Assembly: GCA_013396995.1 (NCBI GenBank)
Contig: VWZP01006688.1
Location: forward strand, 682,001 to 746,000
DNA from: Dicaeum eximium
Taxonomy: Eukaryota > Chordata > Aves > Passeriformes > Dicaeidae
Reading direction: 5' to 3'
DNA: 64,000 nucleotides
Both the position numbers and the translations under genes were made by a program. Below the pieces are notes generated by a model. That model made no database searches. It saw nothing but the letters and a program-made list of their open reading frames with translations, and had not been told where the DNA came from. Within the stretch, counting starts at the first letter, position 1. The number at the start of each line of letters is the position of its first letter. Positions 13,101 through 28,100 of this stretch are shown here, in pieces.

Positions 13101-16100
13101 AGAAGAAGGGTGTGTGCAGCAGGATGTGCAGAGGGAATGTCCACACACAGGAGAGCCTCAGCTTGAAGCTGCAGAGACAAAATCTGCTTTCAGCAGTAAC
13201 TGCAGAGCCAGAAAAACTCCATTTGGCCCTATATATTTTAATAAACACCACCACATGATGCCTTGAACTGATTTTTTAAAAAGTATTTTAGAAGTCCAAT
13301 GTGCTCCTCACTCCCTATTCCCTACTTTTATATTTACATTGGTTGAGGGGAACCAAATCTCCTGGCTTTATGGCTGTAATCTGAAAGTTGCCTTTCAATA
13401 AAGCATTTTAGCAAAATAAAGTCTTACTATGTACTTTTTGCTCAATTAAAAAAAAAAGGCTTTTCTGAGCATTGATAATAGCAATGTTCACAAATTTACT
13501 GGCTGGAACAAGATTATGTTGGCTCTCAGGTGCTGGTAGTTCAGCATTATTTGGTATGTGCATGCTGCAATGTGCTTACTTGGAAAAGGAAGAATGTGTT
13601 TTAGTTGGGAGACTTTTATTTTAATAAACCCTTAAAATACCTCCATTGAAGTTGTAAAAAAACCCGGTATTTTTACAATTTTAGGTCAAATGCAATCTGA
13701 CAGCTCTTTCATTATGCTGCATTTCTCACAATTGCCTCAGCTCTTACAACTCTGCTTATCTGTGCCACCGCAGTAGTAGTGTTATCTCTGGCAAACAGAA
13801 GAGTTTGGAATATCGATTTCAGGACATTTTTGCTGTATCCCCTCCAAAAAGAAGAGTATTCCACTGGGCAGGCTTACAGAAGGACTGCCCTGAGGGTGAG
13901 GAGGAGGAGCATATACCAACCTTCAGCACTGTGACATACGGGGTTCCATCAGGTCCATATTTGCTGCCATTGACTTCCACGTGTTTCAGCCACTGGATGT
14001 GAGGCTGGGCATCGCTGTAGACCTTGCAGTGAAATTCCACATTGCTCCCCACCACCACAGTCTGGTTGGCAGGGAGCCCTGCTTGCAGGATTGGTCGGTG
14101 GGGTGACCTTTCTGAAAAATAGAAAAGAGGAGAAATTCTAATTTACTTGTCTTATTTTTCTCCAGCAAATATTCTCCTCTGAAACATTCATCTTCTGGCT
14201 TTTCAGGGGAAAGGGTACAAACTAGGTTTGTCCCCCACGGTTGTCCTGATCACTGTTCTACCCAGAGCTTCTCAAGCCAGACAGGGAAGAACCACCAGGG
14301 AGGAGAGGGGGCATTTCAGCCTTGCCATTCCTTCTCTGGGCCCTCTGCAGACCCACTAAGTAATTTACTGATCACAGATGTGAGCCCGAATCGCTGGCCA
14401 AAAAGAAGCTTGTTGTTGGTTTTAGAAGACACATGATCCAACACTTTGGGAAAGAAACCAAGCTCCTGCTTCCCATATCCTATCACACAGCTACTCAACA
14501 TCAGCACAGATCAGCTGCTGAGGGAAAAGAGTGAAATCTCACCTAACACATCAAGCTGGTACGTGTGCCTAATGTTGCCATATTTGTTCTCCACCACGCA
14601 GGTGTAATTCCCTCGATCCGACGGCACAACGCTCTCCATCACCAGGCTCCACTGCTGGTGTCGCAGCTAAAAGAAGAAATCAAACCATCAAGCACCATCA
14701 TCACCAGACCTTTCAAACCAATCAGCAATCACCGAGCTTCCACACACCTGGACCCCAGAGGAAGCCTGAACATCACAAGGACCCATTTACAAGGGTCCTT
14801 ATGATGAGAAAATGCATTAATGTGAAAACACATTAAGAGCAATGCAAAAATGATGCAAGGCAATGTAACACACTGAGATTTCAGTGGGGACTTCTATATG
14901 TTTCCACAATAATCACAACAACAAAGCCAGCTGACAACTGAATGGCACTTCTCATTAAAATAATTACTTCAGTAGGCATCACATGGGATCTATATTTTAT
15001 GTATTCGATATATTTTAATATTCTGGTCTATATTTTAAAATGCGTGTGCTGTGGAAGCAACAGGTTACGGCATCTGTCTGAACAGAAACAGCTTTCTCCA
15101 ACTGAGTTAGTCCCCTAAATTCCCTCTAAAAAACAGGAGCAAACATGTCCAGCCTCAAATCTGGTCTCTACGATGCTTGGCCAGCCCTTCTATTTTGGCA
15201 CTGAGTTTTATACTAGTTGGTTTTCTGGATGTGGCTCATGTCCAGAGCTGATGGTGGCTCAGTAGCAGAAGGGAAAGCACAATCCATGTCTCCACCCTGA
15301 CCTGCTGCCCTGTGATCTCAGCTAGAATGTTTGTTTCTAATGATTATAAAGGAAATAATGGGTATGGAAAGCAAATCTTGAATTAATACAGAAAGCAACC
15401 AACAGTAACAAAGATCACTTCAGGGTGCGTAACATATAGAAGCTCTCCAAATCTCTGGATATTAATTTGATGCCTTCTGCCTCCCAAAGCAGAACATTTA
15501 ACTTTATTAAACATTTTGAAGGTGACCCCAAGGACACAGAAGTAGGAGATTTACAATAATGCTGCACTATAGAATGTCAAGGGCTGATGGAAAAAACAAG
15601 GGTGTAATTGCTCCTAGAGATTTCTTGCTGCAGCAGGTGAACTCAAATATGAAGTCATTTAACCTCTTTTGCTACACATAAATTGCATCCACATGCTTTC
15701 CGTAAGAGGGCCAAGTTGCAATCAAAGCCAGAACTTTGCAAAGAGCAGGCTTAAAACCATAGGCCTAGACAGCTTAGTTGCAAGATAAGCAAGCAAATGT
15801 CATTTTAATAACTTGTAGACCTCTGAAGCCCTGAAAAAAGCACAGCTGAGCACCCTTTTTTCAGAGAATGCTGAATATGGCATTTCTTTTCATTTCAGAG
15901 GTAACAGGAGGCTGTGACCAAACATTTCATACAGACATCTCAGCTGTGGCAGATGTCTGGTCAGCTCTGACTGCACCTCTGCCCACCCAGGATGGCACAA
16001 ATGGAGGAGCTCAATGAAGGAGCAGAACCAACATCTCACATTTTGTAAAGCAACATCCCCCTTGCTGCATCTCCGTAACCGTGTGGCAATTACAGAGTAA

Positions 16101-19100
16101 GAGGAGCTCTGAGAACAGAGAGCCCAGACCCTGAGCCCAGAGCTGAACACACCAGACTGTCACAGAAATTTCAATGCAAATTTGTGGCTGCTCAGTGGCT
16201 CATTTCCACACTGGCTTGTCTCACAGTTGTGTCTAAAGGCTTCTTTAAATCCGCTTTTCAGCACTGCAAAATGTTTGCATCTGGAACCCCTAGGAGCTAC
16301 TCCAAGAACATGGGGCTCCAGACACATGGATGACTCTCTAATCTGACCTGTATTCTAAAACTAGGTCCAAATTAGGTGTTTTACTAAGGATGCACTTTCA
16401 AAGACACTTTTATGACACTTTCAAAGAACTTTTCTCATCAGGTTTGTGATGGGAACTTTGGACTCTAAACAGAGAAGAACTTGGGGGCACAGACTCACAG
16501 GGCAGAACTTGCTTGGAAACTTAGGAAAACATTTTTAGTTTTGAAAACCTTTGGCAGAAGATAGTAATTCTCATGTTAGGATAGTCACTGCACTCAATAA
16601 AACACTAGAAACATGAAGTGACTTAGTGCAGGCATAAATCAAGTGGGTGAGATACTGAAAATCCTCTGGTTTATTTGGTGTTGTCAGTCTTGGCTCCGTG
16701 TGAAACAAACATTTGCAGACACACTTGGAAGCTCGTGTTTGCCAGACTGGTATGCAAGTCAGTGCAATGGTCTGGGGAAGGGATAATCCTCCCCCTCCCC
16801 TCCCCCTCCATCTTCCCTTCTAGGGTCATTTAACACACACAGGCTTACGATATTAGAGATTCCAACACGGATTTAACCATTAATGCTCTTTGGGAAATTT
16901 CATATGATAAGTCATATGAATTTCTTTTCTTTACCAGTTAAGGATGAACTGTAACAAAACCAGGTTAGCCTGCCTATCATGTTTTCAACACTCACCCTTC
17001 CCTCTTGCAGGCTTTACACCGGGCAGTCACACGGGTCTAAATGCCATGTGCAAGGGGCAGATGTGGAAGAGTGGTCAGCTTTCATTTGCTGACAACAGAC
17101 TTCTCACAATCAACATTAAAACTCTTTCACACACTGAAACAAATGAGAACATTCCCAGCTCAAGGATTTCTGGGTTAAGACCAGATCTCGAGATGAAGCA
17201 AGCCAACCAAACTGCCAGATCTGGATCTTGCCCATTCTTTTCAAGCTGCCTAATCCTGTTATGAAGTTAAGTTGTAACAGGGAATTTAAATCTTAAATAC
17301 ATGAGATATCGAGCAGGTTTTCAATCCCCTTTTCTGGTTCAAATCTCAGCTGATATCTATCAGTATATTTATACTGGATGAGATTTACATTAGATTACTT
17401 ATATCTAACTGTGGCTCATGACCAAAAGCAAGCAAATAAAAGAAGGAAAATTACAGAGAAAGATGTCTTTATATCAAGAATGGGACAAAGAACTACACCT
17501 AGACAGATAGAGAGCTTAAACCAATCTTCCTGTAATTGTCCTGACATTGCCTTCAATAGCTCTTTTAAGCATTGACTTGTTGCTTGAAGGTGCTCCCAGA
17601 GAAACAAAGCAGAGCAATGCTGAAGACTCACTACCATGTTTCAGAGGATGAAATGTGTCAATTTAAAATCAAAGATAGATTAAAACTACTGGAAAGTAGG
17701 TAGGGGAATTGCTTTCAGCTTCAGACTTTTTTTTCTGCAGGCATAATTTAGTGCAGCTGATGTGACACAGTTTAGTAAAAAGCTGTTGGAATGGCGCACG
17801 CAAGCCTGAAAACACTTCAGGATGATCCTTACAGCCTGCAATTAGTAAAAGATGCTTGTGCTTTGTGAATGTCATCTGCTGAAGAGCAGTTTACCCCCAG
17901 GAGTTGCCTCTCCACTTCTTTACCCTCCATGGCTTTTCAGAAAATCCAAACCTGAGCGTGTTCTCAGCCTCATCCAGACTGGAGCAGGGACAGGACTGAG
18001 GAAGGAGTTTTAAAGGCTTCACAAAAGGCTCTTTCAGGAACAGGTCTAAGCTAACAGGAAAGAAACAGCCCAAAACTGTGGGGAGGGGGGACTTTTTTTG
18101 AAACCTTCTCTGGTTTCTGGAGCATGGCATGCTTTGCATGCCCAGTCCCCTTTCAAAACACTACGGATGTGGCAGGCATCAGCACACAGCTACTCTGGGT
18201 ACTGATGAAGGTGCTTTCCTACAAGGCACCTTCTCTCCTTAGCAGCAGAGCCCAGGGATATGTCAGGGCTGGCAGAGTGCAGGCAAAAGTTGCTACTCAA
18301 GAGTCCTTCCTGCTATGATGATTTTGTTATAATCAGATGCAGCAGTTTTATTGTCCCCAAATAAAACCAGAAAAAGTGTCTGACTATGACCTCAAGGGGA
18401 AAAAGTAATAACAACAGCAGCAAAATGTGAGAAAAGCTGAGTTTCCTTTTAAAATCCTGCCATAATTCATCATATAAAGTAGCACAGAGGCTTCTGGCTA
18501 ATTAAATAATTTGACTGCAGTGGAGTTTTGTGTCCCTGAGCTCTATCCATAAACATGAGCCAGAGCATTTTCCAGAACACCTCATGGTAGAAAGGAAGCA
18601 GAGAGAAGAAAGCAGCCAAGAAGCAGATGCTATTACTCCGGCTACAAGGGAATCCAACACTTGACCAAGGGTCAGTGATTTATACCACAAGAATGTTAAT
18701 GACTACCAGCATGATGATCCAGCTCTTTGGTGAGGTCTTTCCTATACCTTCAAAGGACACTGAATAGGTTTTCTTTAAGAGCTGGGAGTTGCTATGGCTT
18801 GGTCCAACACATCTCAATGCACTGGGCTCATCTCCAGAAATTAGGGCAGAAGTTTCTGCTCCTGCTTTTTCATCCCTGTTCACAATGCAACCATAAACCC
18901 AGCCCCATTTTTACCTACTCCCTGAATGACAACTACAGACAAACTCAGAGGGAATTAGCCTTTGATCCTAAAGGACAGCAGTCCTTTTTAACACTTTTGG
19001 TGCCAAGCAATTCTTAAGAGGGCAAGAACCACCTTCATTTCTACACAGTCAGGACAGTGCTCTTAAAACTACCTGTGTTAATCACTGTGCAATACAATTT

Positions 19101-22100
19101 TCTAGTTGGTAGAAATAATAAAAAACTGAGATCCAAACCAAGACCTTACCTTAATGCCCCCAATCCTGTGCTCCCCTTTGAACTCCTTGCCATTTTTCAG
19201 CCAGTAGATGGAAGGAGTTGGGTTTCCACCCGCCGGACATCGGAAGCGAACGGTGTTGGCGGCAGGAACTGCCAGCAGCTTCTTCTCCATCTTATCTGGC
19301 CGGGTCCAGAAGGGGACACCTGAGAAAGGAAAAACCAAGCTGAACACAGCCCTTTCTGCCACAGAGTATATCAGCTGGTGAGCAGATGCATTTGAGGAGT
19401 CTTTGGCATGTGCAGATTGACAGGTAAATTGCTACCTGCTGCACTTAAGTTAAATGACACAGAAATGCTTTCCAGCTAAATGACTCTCATAGACACAGAG
19501 AGGGTGTTTGTATTTCAGTTTTGTGATGAAAGGTTCATGACCACGTTCTTGTCTTGGTAATGCCAATATAAATCTGAAGTGGCTGCTTTTAAATCAACAA
19601 GTAGAGTTTTCCCAGATCAGGATGAGAATCTGGCCTCAGTGTGTAAAAAGATACAGGTGTACCTTTGGGACATTAGTAGCCAAGAAGCATAACCAGCAGA
19701 AAGATGTTAGAAGGGTATAAGAATGTTGATGGGCCAGCAAGGGAGCAGAGAAAAACTATGAGCTGAGTGCACTGGATAATGTTCCTCCTTAGCAAGTACA
19801 AATGTAGTGTAGCCTCCTTAAGGGAAGGAAAGAAAAAAACGTGCCAGTGCCAAACTGGTTTATCATGTTTATGTTCTTTAAGTACAAGTGATTGTAGTTT
19901 TAAAGATTCATGTTACCTTCGAACAGGGATAAATTTTAAAACACCAGTGTTAGCATGAGATACTTTTTATAATCTGCCTCAAGTACAGCTATGTTCCTTG
20001 GCTGTGTTACAAACATTACATATTAACTCCAAATTAAGGCAGCAGCAGAGGCAAACTCATTATACTGGGAAGAAAGAAAAAGTTTTTTTAAAAAGCCTCC
20101 CAAGCTTTCATTTCTGCTTAAGGAAACACTGCAGAGCTGCACATGCCATGTTTCCCCTGCCACATCCAGCCCCCCAGGTCTGTGCTCCACACCAAGGCCA
20201 AAAGGAGATGGGGCCAGGCAGTGTCTGGGCTGCCAAATAGCAAGAAGGAGGGTAAGGAGTATAAATGGCATCTCCTCCAGTTGGGTAGGAAAAACTCACA
20301 GACATGGAGCACCTGTTGCAGAGGCATGTGTGCTTCTGGCCAAGACAAACTGGAGGCACTGGTCCTCCAAGAACCGCCTTGGAGAACACGATGGCCACCA
20401 AAGCTGTTGGGACAGCCTTGCTGCTGGCCTCTCCTGCAGTGGTCACAATGCTCACAAACACCAGCCAGCATCACAGCCCCATCTCAGTGCTACTCTGAAG
20501 CTCCTGTAATCCCCTTCCACTTAATGACAAGTGTGTACAAAGTTTTCCCTCTTGCTGCATCCCTTTGAGATGCATGGGAGCTGCTCCCTTTCTCCAGCAA
20601 TCCTTATCCCTGATGCATTTGGCTGCATGATACCCATCCCATTACAATTCCAGGTAAATCAGTGACTGACCCCCACCTTGGTGTAAGTCCCTGGTGTCCC
20701 TCATGCAGGCTCCGTGCTGCATTCCAGCTCCAAGGACATTGCAGGAAAGGTCATACAGCTCAGCCAAGGCAATCCATGCACCCACTGGTTTTTAGCACTT
20801 GCCAACACTCTCCTCATGTTTCCCCCTCCTTGCAAAGTCCATGAGGAGCTGGATGCCAGGAGCTCCACCCAGGATGCCCTTCCATGTGCTAGAGAGAGCC
20901 CCATGTCCCATCTCATGTCCCATCTGCTTTCCCACCTCTGCAGTGGGATGGCTGAACGTAGGTGCCTCAGTAATGCCATCTCAGGGAGGGAAATCCAGTA
21001 CTGAGGGTTTGCANCCTGCTTTCCCACCTTTGCAGTGGGATGGCTGAGAGAAATCCAGTACTGAGGGTTTGCATCTGCCCTCAGCCTGCCTTGCTCAACA
21101 ATTTGATGCCTATCAGAGTCAGCCCCACAGATCAGAGGGATCTGCGCTCACACATCCCGCGTACGCCTCATTTTTCAAATAACGAAACTGCTTAAGGCCC
21201 TTTTCTTGCCAGGATGGCACCAGATCCAGCAGGAGTATGGCTGGCACAAACAACAGCAAAAGGAGGAATCCCTGCAATTCCCATGGCCCTGGAAAATCCC
21301 AGCTACAAACTTTGCTGTGAACACACAGCACACCCAGGAGGCATGAAGTACTACAAGATAAAGTGAGCTAAAATGGGACATCATGCAGCCATCTACCATT
21401 CCAGATGGTAAAACTACACAAAAATGGGGAATATTCCAAAAAATATTAGAAAAGAGGGTGCAACCACTAAAGGAAGAACAGGTCTTGATGGTAAAAGGAT
21501 GATGCTGTTATAGCATGAAGGAAGGGCAGAAACCAAGTAAAGACTGGGCAAATCCCCAGGCAGCAACAGGGGAGTGAAGGCAGAGGACTCTTGGCATGGC
21601 ATTGGGAAGGCTGGAGAGGAGAGGGCTCCAGAAACCCATGCTGGTCCTTGGTTTCTGAAGCCTGGACAGTTTACTGGCCAAACGCTTCCTTTTAGCAATG
21701 CACCTTGATTTTCCAGGGGCATTACAAGTGGTTAACAGGGCTACAGAGGAGAGGTATGGCAAAGGCCAGGCATGGATGGAAAAGTCCCCTTTTGCCACCA
21801 CCATGGAGGGCAGCCAAATAAGCTGCTGTTTGTTGTTTGATTACCATATGTGCCCACAATAAATCCCATTTTATGGTGTTGATGACAATCATCTAGGCAC
21901 TGAGATGTAATTACATCACACGGTCACCTGGTCAGGACCAGGTTCCTCCTTTTGCTTTTCGGGGCTCTTCCCTTTTACACAACATCTGCACGTGCTGCAG
22001 GGTGACATTTTATCACTTTTTTCATTCAAAAGATGAGTTTGAATCTCACAGGAGATCCATCAACCCATTGGCTGCAAATGTTGTCACTGAAGCCAAGGGG

Positions 22101-25100
22101 ATTTTGCTATCAGGCATAAGAGAGGAGCAAGATGGAGCCCAGGAAAGTTTCCAGCTGGGGATATTCTCCATATGGAGCAAAAGGCAGGGTTCACTCCTGC
22201 CTGCTGCAATTAAGACACGACTTCTTCCGTGAGTGCTTTCCCTCCTTTGGGTGCTCTTCTGTGAGATTCAGGGCTGGGCACCCCTGGATTATTGTGCCAA
22301 GACTCAAACAGGGCATTGCTCTCAAGTCAAACTGGAACTGGAAGAAAGCATCTACACATTGAAAACAGTGCCTTTGTTCTCACTTGCAGGAGCAGCGAAC
22401 AAAACATCCCTGCTTTTGCTTTGCTCTGCCCTCTGAGTCCTTTCATTACCACTTTTTAAGGGGCTGAAAATGTTGCTAACTCTTCTTTTCAAGCAAAGCT
22501 TGCAAAGCTCCAGAGAGTTTTGGGAGCAGGAAAAGAGGAAGGATGAAAGACAGGAAAATTTTCTAGACCAGCTCTCTCTAAACTAATTACCAGCAATGGT
22601 TTTGCATGTGCAGGTGTGAAAAAGGAAAAAAATCAGGGACCCCCAAACATTATCACCAGCCCTTTCCCATCATCAAACAGTAAGCCTGACGGTCCATTTT
22701 GTTCGTCAAAGACACCGGCCACCCATCCAACTGGAATGACCAATTAAAAAAAAACTGAGAGCAATACTTGGAATAATTAATACAGCCAAGCACTCATTTA
22801 GCAATTAGGAGCTGCCACCAAATTCTGTGGCAGACAGAATCAACCCTAATTGTGTAATTTCCCCAGCTGACGCCTCCGAGGACAGAGCCAGATTTAATTG
22901 GAGATTATGGGGGCTCTTTGAAGGTGCTGGGGCTGCGCAGCGGGGGCTCCAAACAAACAGATACAAGAGGGGTAGGGAGCACTGGGGCAGAAGCACAGTG
23001 TGTGAAAAGGGAGTTTTGTTTTCGTTTCAGGGCCAGGAAAAACAGCTGTAGAGAACAGAGGTATTAGAAAGCCTCTTTCTGCAAAGGCAGATCACGGTTT
23101 GGGACAAGGCTGCAACAAACGAGCTGATTTAGAGCTGCAGAAGTTTCTCCTTATTATTTTCTGCTGCCCATCCCTAAGGGGTGCCCTGTTTCTGTACTGC
23201 CCTTCAGTGAGGAAGCTGAGAGTGAGCAGAGCAGGGCACTCCACATGGAATTTGGGCTTTTCAACCCTTAAAATTAACAAGATTGGCTTCAAACTCATGA
23301 TGCTATTGGAATCAGCTTTCCAACCTTTCCACTATATGAGGATGAGAAACTATTGAGTAACACAAGCCAGAAAAGTAACTTATCATTACAAGGGGCCAGG
23401 ACAAAAGGATTTTATTCAGTGATATGCAGTGTGGCAACACTCAGTGAGCCAGTCCAGGATGGATTGCCTCCCCCTAAACACGAAACCCTATCAGTTATAC
23501 TGACTAGATAACTTTAAGGTCCTGCCCAACCCTAACCATCCTACAAGTCTGTGGTATTTTTCTTTTGCATGAAGGCATTTATTGCCTTTCCTCCTCAACT
23601 ACTGACCACAGCTGTGTCTGATGCCCGAGCAGAGGCTCATACACCCCATTGGTAGGGCAAATTTTGGCCACAGGAGATAGAAGACTGGATCTTTGGGCTG
23701 TCCACAGAAAATGGCACTGGCTACACCATGTGTGCCTGCCTGGGATGGTCCTTCAGCCCCTCTTCCTAGTGGGATGTCCTGACAGTGGTGGTACCAGGGT
23801 TAACAACACAGCTCCCCAGACTCAGGAGACCTCTGAGGGTTAAGTGGAGGATCTGACATCAAAGACACAACATGAAGCACACCCACGTCACGAAACGCTG
23901 CGAGGTTTCACCGCACTGACACACTAAGCCAATCAACCATCTTTAAAGCAGAAGAGAATCCAACTTTTTATAACGAGACCTTTAAGCAAAGCCAGCCATT
24001 ACCTTCAGGTCTAAAACCAGAGACAGCCTCAAAGTCAAGAAGACCCAGAAAACAGGCTATAAATACATGTGGTGAAATGTGTGTTTTCCTTTTCAGTGAA
24101 GAAAAATGTCTTTCTGTACCATAAGCCAGCTGATGTTTTGTGATACCTGTTTCTAAGAGATTGAGTTCTCTATAAACCACATAAAAAACATACAGAACAA
24201 TCAGTTGTGCACATCAGAAACTGCTCTGCAGCAGGAAAAATCCTGACCAAACCAGACCTTCCCTATGTCTGTACCATTCTTCAGCAGGTGCCAGGAGCCC
24301 TGAGCACCTCTGCAAAGGTGCCTGTCACCTGGCAGGATTTGGCCCCTAAGTAGAAGCTATCAGAAAACCACTAACTGCTGCTGATGGGTCTCCTGGACAT
24401 TAAGTCACTATGACTGTCCACACACTGCACACACAGCAGTATTAACTTACTGCAGTGGCAGACCTGTTTGAAAGAGTCCTGCATGTCCAATGCTATGGGC
24501 AGGAGAGATTTTCCAGTCATGTTGAACTTCTGCCAATGTTCATAGCTGACTGGGAGTTCAAATGCAAGACGTTTATTTTTTAGAAGTACATACTCATGGG
24601 CAGCTCACTCTGAAGAAGTATAAAGAGCAGAATAAAACACAACACTAACACCTCTGAACCTCTGATCCTGATTAATGCTATTGCACTTAAAGAAAGCAGC
24701 ACTGAGATTGAAAGAGACTCTCTGTGAAAGCACCAAGCACTGTTCTGGGACACTGTTCTCTTCCTCACAGGAGTGAAAGAAAAGCCAGTAAAGCCAAGGA
24801 GGCTGCTCTCACTTATGGCATCAGTAAATCTGGCCCTTGGCTACTGTATGTTTTGTACTCTCACTCCTGTCAAGATGCTGGTATGGACCAGAATCAGAAT
24901 AGTTAAAGTAAAGCAGCCAAGGTTTGAAATGGTATAAAGCTGGTGTAATATCAGTGTAGTAAAACAAAAAAAGATATCTATAGTAAGTGGGCTTGTCTGG
25001 ATTTACATGCAAGGAGAATTTGTAACTACTCATCTATTCAGATGCTCAGCATCAAGTCTTCAAAATACAGTACTGCTGCTGTAGGATTCCACAGCAGCAA

Positions 25101-28100
25101 TACCACCCTGGCAGCTGTTTCTAAACTTTTAGATACATTTCATCGGGGTTCCCTCCTAAGGCCACTGATTTCAACACAGAGACCTGCTGTGCGACTATGT
25201 GAGCACCCATACAAGCTGCACTGCTTGGGAGCCACAGCTTCTTCAAAGAAAAGGCCTCTGTATCCCAGAAAAATAAATTACCTGTGTCTTCTGACTCATC
25301 ATCATCATCCTCATCATCACCTGACGAAGGGGAATCTGCAAAGAGACAAGAAAGAAGTGAAGCAGAAGGAGGATGGCATGTGGAGACACCACGCTGGATG
25401 AGGCTGTTGGTGTCACAGGCTCCAGCAAGGGACAGCCAAGTGATGGTTCACCCTTCAGGAACCCTGCAGCTCCACCAGCCCACTCCTCTGATGCTGCTGG
25501 GCCAGGCACAACTGGACAGGAGCTTTCTCAGCTGGGAGAGAGGTGTCAAGAGTTTGCCAGTGCTCTGAAAACGTGGTCCAATGTCAAATGCTTCTCCCTG
25601 TGTGAAATGCTCTCTTCCTCATAAACACAAAAGAAATTCTAAACTGGAAAATTTCTTTTTGCAGAACAAGCTCTCTGACTGATTTTTTTCCCCTTCCCTC
25701 TAGCATTCACTCCAAAGACTTTATTTTACCATGTCTCAAAACTACAGGTCAGCATTTCTAATTCACTTTCCCTGCATTTTTCTTTTAACTCAATATTCCC
25801 CCTGCCACATCTCCCTCCATTAACACCTTGTTCAAACACTAAGACCAAAACTTTTGAACTTCTTGCAATCAAACCTCTCTCCATCAATGTTTTGATGGCT
25901 ATTCCACAAACCAGTTCCCTTTAGTTGTACTCCTCCCACACAGGCACCTCAAGGCTGTAACTCAATACAGGTAAACAGGTGGGAATTTTCCATCTGTATC
26001 TCTCCAAAACAACCTGAACTCTTTCTTTTAATGTGGTCTAACATTTCACCTTCTCCAAGCTGTCCACAATCAAGGCTCAGTCCCTCTTCCCCCCATCAAG
26101 TGACTACTGTAAGTGTAAATGCCATTATCAAATAGCAGCTTAGTGTTTGATTTTGTTTACACAGTTTAGTTTAGTACAGTTCAGCATCTGGACATTTAGC
26201 ATCACTGATGTTACATAATCTCCAGGAATTTTTCTTTTAAATAATGGCAAAATGCTAACAACCCAGCAGGCTTTATATTCTCAGACAGTGGTAAAAGAAC
26301 ATCTTAAACACTAGGAAACAGAGAATGAGTGTTTAACATGTGGCCAGAAATGTAAAGAGCTGCTTTAGATCAAGCCAGGCAGAACATCCTTCATTGCAAG
26401 ATGCACTTGAGTTTTCTACNNNNNNNNNNNNNNNNNNNNNNNNNNNNNNNNNNNNNNNNNNNNNNNNNNNNNNNNNNNNNNNNNNNNNNNNNNNNNNNNN
26501 NNNNNNNNNNNNNATGACTGTCCACACACTGCACACACAGCAGTATTAACTTACTGCAGTCGCAGACCTGTTTGAAAGAGTCCTGCATGTCCAATGCTAT
26601 GGGCAGGAGAGATTTTCCAGTCATGTTGAACTTCTGCCAATGTTCATAGCTGACTGGGAGTTCAAATGCAAGACGTTTATTTTTTAGAAGTACATACTCA
26701 TGGGCAGCTCACTCTGAAGAAGTATAAAGAGCAGAATAAAACACAACACTAACACCTCTGAACCTCTGATCCTGATTAATGCTATTGCACTTAAAGAAAG
26801 CAGCACTGAGATTGAAAGAGACTCGCTGTGAAAGCACCAAGCACTGTTCTGGGACACTGTTCTCTTCCTCACAGGAGTGAAAGAAAAGCCAGTAAAGCCA
26901 AAGAGGTTGCTCTCACTTATGGCATCAGTAAAGTTGGCCCTTGGCTACTGTATGTTTTGTACTCTGACTCCTGTCAAGATGCTGGTAAGGACCAGAATCA
27001 GAATAGTTAAAAGTAAAGCAGCCAAGGTTTGAAATGGTATAAAGCTGGTGTAATATCAGTGTAGTAAAACAAAAAAAGATATCTATAGTAAGTGGGCTTG
27101 TCTGGATTTACATGCAAGGAGAATTTGTAACTACTCATCTATTCAGATGCTCAGCATCAAGTCTTCAAAATACAGTACTGCTGCTGTAGGATTCCACAGC
27201 AGCAATACCACCCTGGCAGCTGTTTCTAAACTTTTAGATACATTTCATCGGGGTTCCCTCCTAAGGCCACTGATTTCAACACAGAGACCTGCTGTGCGAC
27301 TATGTGAGCACCCATACAAGCTGCACCGCTTGGGAGCCACAGCTTCTTCAAAGAAAAGGCCTCTGTATCCCAGAAAAATAAATTACCTGTGTCTTCTGAC
27401 TCATCATCATCATCCTCATCATCACCTGACGAAGGGGAATCTGCAAAGAGACAAGAAAGAAGTGAAGCAGAAGGAGGATGGCATGTGGAGACACCACGCT
27501 GGATGAGGCTGTTGGTGTCACAGGCTCCAGCAAGGGACAGCCAAGTGATGGCTCACCCTTCAGGAACCCTGCAGCTCCACCAGCCCACCCCTCTGATGCT
27601 GCTGGGCCAGGCACAACTGGACAGGAGCTTTCTCAGCTGGGAGAGAGGGGTCAAGAGTTTGCCAGTGCTCTGAAAACGTGGTCCAATGTCAAATGCTTCT
27701 CCCTGTGTGAAATGCTCTCTTCCTCATAAACACAAAAGAAATTCTAAACTGGAAAATTTCTTTTTGCAGAACAAGCTCTCTGACTGATTTTTTTCCCCTT
27801 CCCTCTAGCATTCACTCCAAAGACTTTATTTTACCATGTCTCAAAACTACAGGTCAGCATTTCTAATTCACTTTCCCTGCATTTTTCTTTTAACTCAATA
27901 TTCCCCCTGCCACATCTCCCTCCATTAACACCTTGTTCAAACACTAAGACCAAAACTTTTGAACTTCTTGCAATCAAACCTCTCTCCATCAATGTTTTGA
28001 TGGCTATTCCACAAACCAGTTCCCTTTAGTTGTACTCCTCCCACACAGGCACCTCAAGGCTGTAACTCAATACAGGTAAACAGGTGGGAATTTTCCATCT

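Larger units (their letters stand above)
19320..25281 (-). other. FGFR3: FGFR3 intron 4 (as assembled)
   Basis: 5,962 bp up to the left exon 4 copy. It contains an interrupted duplication with a single N at 21014 and a probable CR1 tail near 23500. The true length depends on resolving the 2.0 kb duplication. Confidence 0.8.

Noticed and set aside
25042..27729. Plus-strand frames that occur twice, overlapping exon 4 in antisense
   Set aside because: They repeat only because the region is duplicated; the His/Ser runs are the antisense of the acid box.
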